Source of the DNA: Methylococcales bacterium
GTDB taxonomy: Bacteria; Pseudomonadota; Gammaproteobacteria; Methylococcales; Methylomonadaceae
DNA length: 6,077 bases
Assembly (NCBI GenBank): GCA_023134955.1
Contig: JAGLUC010000331.1
Coordinates: 1-6,077 of the forward strand
Reading direction: 5' to 3'
Shown: positions 4,819 to 6,077 of the stretch, in pieces
Numbering within the stretch: position 1 is the stretch's first letter
How the letters are laid out: every line of letters starts with the position of its first letter
Notes under the pieces: model-generated
What the model saw: the letters and a program-made list of their open reading frames with translations, nothing else
The model's database searches: none
Told to the model about the DNA's origin: nothing
Program-made: the position numbers and the translations under genes

Positions 4819-5403
4819 GGTTTCACTCTTATTTACTGAGCTAATTTCTCTTCTGATTTTTGCTAGCTCTTTATTTGTTTTATCTAATTCTTTTACTATC
4901 TTTGGCCCCCAGTTATGATCGCTTGAATCAGTAAGCTTAAAACACTGGATATCTAGTTTGCTTACACTTACTAGGCATTTTGAAGAAGGTCTTATACTAT
5001 TTTTTCTTTTATATTTTGTTTTAATAGTTATTGGGATTTCTCCAATAAACTTAACAAGGCCACCATACTGCCCCCATGTAAGCACTAGTGATTGTTCAGG
5101 TGCCATATACGGAATACCAATTATAATTGGGCCATCTTTCATTGCCTCAGGCATATCTTTAGGTATATCAATTCCGTATGCCCTAGTAGGAAGTGGCCTA
5201 TCAGAACTAAATGTAATGTCACTGGCTGGGCCTTTACCGATATTTTTTATTATTAAATTAACAACTGATGGTCGTTTTTTGTCTGTGTCTGCATAAACAA
5301 TTACTTCAGGGTCTGTAACGGATCTGTAAACAACATAAGTCACAGTTGCAGATGCACATGCAATGAGCACCATCAATAATGATATCCAGTCACCAGCCTC
5401 CAT
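4813..5403 (-). CDS. N-terminally anchored protein with beta-rich domain, unknown function (196 aa)
   Basis: One membrane segment at about residues 7-26 (ISLLMVLIACASATVTYVVY) with acidic residues before it, so it is probably an N-out signal anchor or a simple inner-membrane anchor. Residues 31-155 look beta-rich: EVIVYAD, VVNLIIKNIGKGPASDITF, QSLVLTW, EIPITIKTKYK and CLVSVSKLDI. The stretch NLIIKNIGKGPASDITF (49-65) resembles the start of an Ig-like or CARDB-type beta-sandwich. A charged helix, KELDKTNKELAKIRREI (171-187), ends the protein and may form a coiled coil. The start at 5403 has GGAGAAG just upstream, and the leader is about 25 bases from the attC crossover. The stop overlaps the following attC, so this is a typical one-gene integron cassette. 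No function is assigned. Confidence 0.8.
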   Translation of the reverse strand: MEAGDWISLLMVLIACASATVTYVVYRSVTDPEVIVYADTDKKRPSVVNLIIKNIGKGPASDITFSSDRPLPTRAYGIDIPKDMPEAMKDGPIIIGIPYMAPEQSLVLTWGQYGGLVKFIGEIPITIKTKYKRKNSIRPSSKCLVSVSKLDIQCFKLTDSSDHNWGPKIVKELDKTNKELAKIRREISSVNKSETS

Positions 5404-5422
5404 ATCTTCTCCGTGCTTATAC

Positions 5423-5494
5423 AGTTAACAACTCAGTTTACGGGATTTTGCGAAGCGCAGCGTAGAAAAATTCCTGTGCAGCTCCTTGTATGGT
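5423..5494 (-). repeat. attC: Probable integron attC site upstream of the first cassette gene
   Basis: On the minus strand it ends with GTTAACT (plus 5423-5429), the same heptamer found at the end of the gene at 4813. It begins near ACCATAC (plus 5488-5494), a degenerate RYYYAAC. ACAA and TTGT pair outside; GGAATTTT (plus 5467-5474) pairs with AAAATCCC (plus 5442-5449), with one mismatch. The tip holds GCGAAGCGC, the same GCGAAGC as in the site at 2350-2427. The middle boxes are poorly paired, so it may be decayed. It would be the 3' end of a cassette whose body lies to the right or was replaced by the IS. Confidence 0.6.
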
Positions 5495-5530
5495 TTAATT
5501 TCCATGATATACAACTCCAATGTAAAGTGA

Positions 5531-5686
5531 GGCTCGTAACCTGTTACCAGCAAGTTACCGGTTCAGTAATCCGATGAGCGAAAGGTCTAAAAGACCGTTA
5601 ACAAGCGTGGATGCTGAGCCGACCCGATTTATTAACTCGAACAGTCGAATGAGCCTCGAGCTCGAATTTAGCAAGATGGAGTCACT
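5531..5686 (+). ncRNA. Candidate bridge RNA region of the IS110-type element
   Basis: IS110-group recombinases are guided by a structured bridge RNA transcribed from the non-coding left end, upstream of the recombinase gene. This stretch has no credible gene and several stems: GTAAC-CT-GTTAC (5536-5547), GGTCT-AAA-AGACC (5584-5596), GGCTC at 5531-5535 able to pair with GAGCC at 5616-5620 or 5651-5655, and repeated CTCGA motifs at 5636-5667. Boundaries and loops cannot be fixed without folding and alignment. In IS1111-type relatives the RNA may lie downstream of the gene instead. Confidence 0.3.
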
Positions 5687-6077
5687 ATGGCAAATCTTAA
5701 AAAGAGTAAAACGGTAGTTAACGTTGGTGTGGATGTGGGCAAGCAATTCTTAGATGTTTGTATTCACGAAAAAGCCTTGCACTGGCAAGAAGACAATACG
5801 ATCGAAGGTATTAAACGCATACTCAAGCGTTTATCCTACTATAAGGTCGAACGATTAGTGATGGAGGCAACGGGGCGTTATGAATTTGAATTAGCACAGG
5901 CCGCCTATGGGCGCGGTATTCCCGTATGTATCGTTAAGCCCTTGCGAGTACGGCGCTATGCTGGTGCCATTGAGCAACTAGCGAAAACCGATAAAATTGA
6001 TGCTGCATTGATTGCTGAATTTGCCTTCAAGGTGCAGCCAAAAGTAACACCGCAAAAGAGCAAAAATCTAATAGCAA
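5687..6077 (+). CDS. IS110-family transposase (DEDD recombinase), N-terminal part
   Basis: 130 codons are visible before the window ends; full-length members have roughly 320-350 residues. The N-terminal RuvC-like DEDD domain is clear. GVDVGKQFLDV gives D16, VMEATGRYE gives E60, and the strongly conserved PLRVRRYAGAIEQLAKTDKI with the following DAALIAEFA gives D102 and D105. These four acidic residues bind the metals used in excision and insertion through double-stranded circular intermediates. The C-terminal Tnp_20 domain with its catalytic serine is beyond the window. ATG 5687 is preceded by GGAG (5678-5681) at good spacing. It reads away from the cassette array, on the opposite strand to the cassette genes. 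Confidence 0.93.
   Translation, partial: MANLKKSKTVVNVGVDVGKQFLDVCIHEKALHWQEDNTIEGIKRILKRLSYYKVERLVMEATGRYEFELAQAAYGRGIPVCIVKPLRVRRYAGAIEQLAKTDKIDAALIAEFAFKVQPKVTPQKSKNLIA

Larger units (their letters stand above)
5520..6077 (+). mobile_element. IS110-family insertion sequence, 5' part, cut by window end
   Basis: The element includes the transposase starting at 5687 and a leading non-coding region. Its left boundary is not defined by inverted repeats, as is usual for IS110 elements; about 5520 is an estimate, set where attC-like sequence stops. It sits directly next to the attC at 5423-5494. The IS1111-attC group within this superfamily is known to target attC sites, so the location is probably not accidental. 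The right end is outside the window. Confidence 0.6.

Noticed and set aside
4958..5296. Plus-strand frame of 112 codons with hydrophobic stretches.
   Set aside because: It is antisense to the anchored cassette gene, which has a proper leader, ribosome site and attC context.
5555..5746. Minus-strand frame of 63 codons over the IS left end.
   Set aside because: It overlaps the transposase start and the structured non-coding region, with no ribosome site or family resemblance.

Overview
The window looks like accessory DNA from a gammaproteobacterium, plausibly a marine or aquatic genus that carries large integrons (Vibrio, Shewanella or Pseudoalteromonas-like). This is an inference from the style of the attC sites, the IS110-type element, the moderate to low GC and the family types; no core gene is present to fix the genus. 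The window appears to lie just inside one end of an element integrated in a tRNA gene and then to run into an integron-type gene cassette array.

Left part (1-1650). Bases 1-25 are, on the minus strand, the 3' half of a CAT-anticodon tRNA from the anticodon loop to the T-arm, without its 5' half. This is the usual footprint of a tyrosine-recombinase attachment site. A compact two-gene unit follows. A 29-residue Gly/Pro/Asn-rich peptide gene (281-370, +) has a good ribosome site and its own terminator. It converges on a 326-residue protein with a helix-turn-helix-like N-terminus (425-1405, -). A tandem motif, TGGTACA-AATC-TGGTACA, stands at 121-138 and again at 1482-1499, upstream of each gene. 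It could be integrase arm-type sites or operators. A 24-bp-armed REP/MITE-like hairpin follows (1558-1625).

Middle part (1650-2350). There is an open frame with no convincing start (ATG at 1746, ending at 2003), probably a gene remnant. It is followed by about 440 bases without a gene that are dense in structure: overlapping GTATAC-centred palindromes (2016-2071), ten tandem copies of an 11-bp unit (2135-2244) and a first attC site (2350-2427).

Right part (2350-5500). Four leftward genes are separated by attC or attC-like sites, with very short leaders and stop codons abutting or overlapping the attC, exactly as in integron cassettes. In transcription order they are: an anchored protein of unknown function (4813-5403), then attC; a two-TM protein (4303-4737) plus a SinR/Cas2-like small protein (4031-4300), then a long degenerate attC-like site; then a DUF2130 coiled-coil/predicted-nuclease protein (2448-3857), then attC. 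No integron integrase is visible; by cassette polarity an attI/intI, if any, would lie to the right. This may be a cassette cluster lacking an integrase, or the distal end of a larger array.

Right end (about 5520-6077). The 5' part of an IS110-family element reads rightward, immediately beyond the first attC. Its DEDD transposase is cut by the window end. The preceding non-coding stretch is where IS110-group elements encode their bridge RNA.
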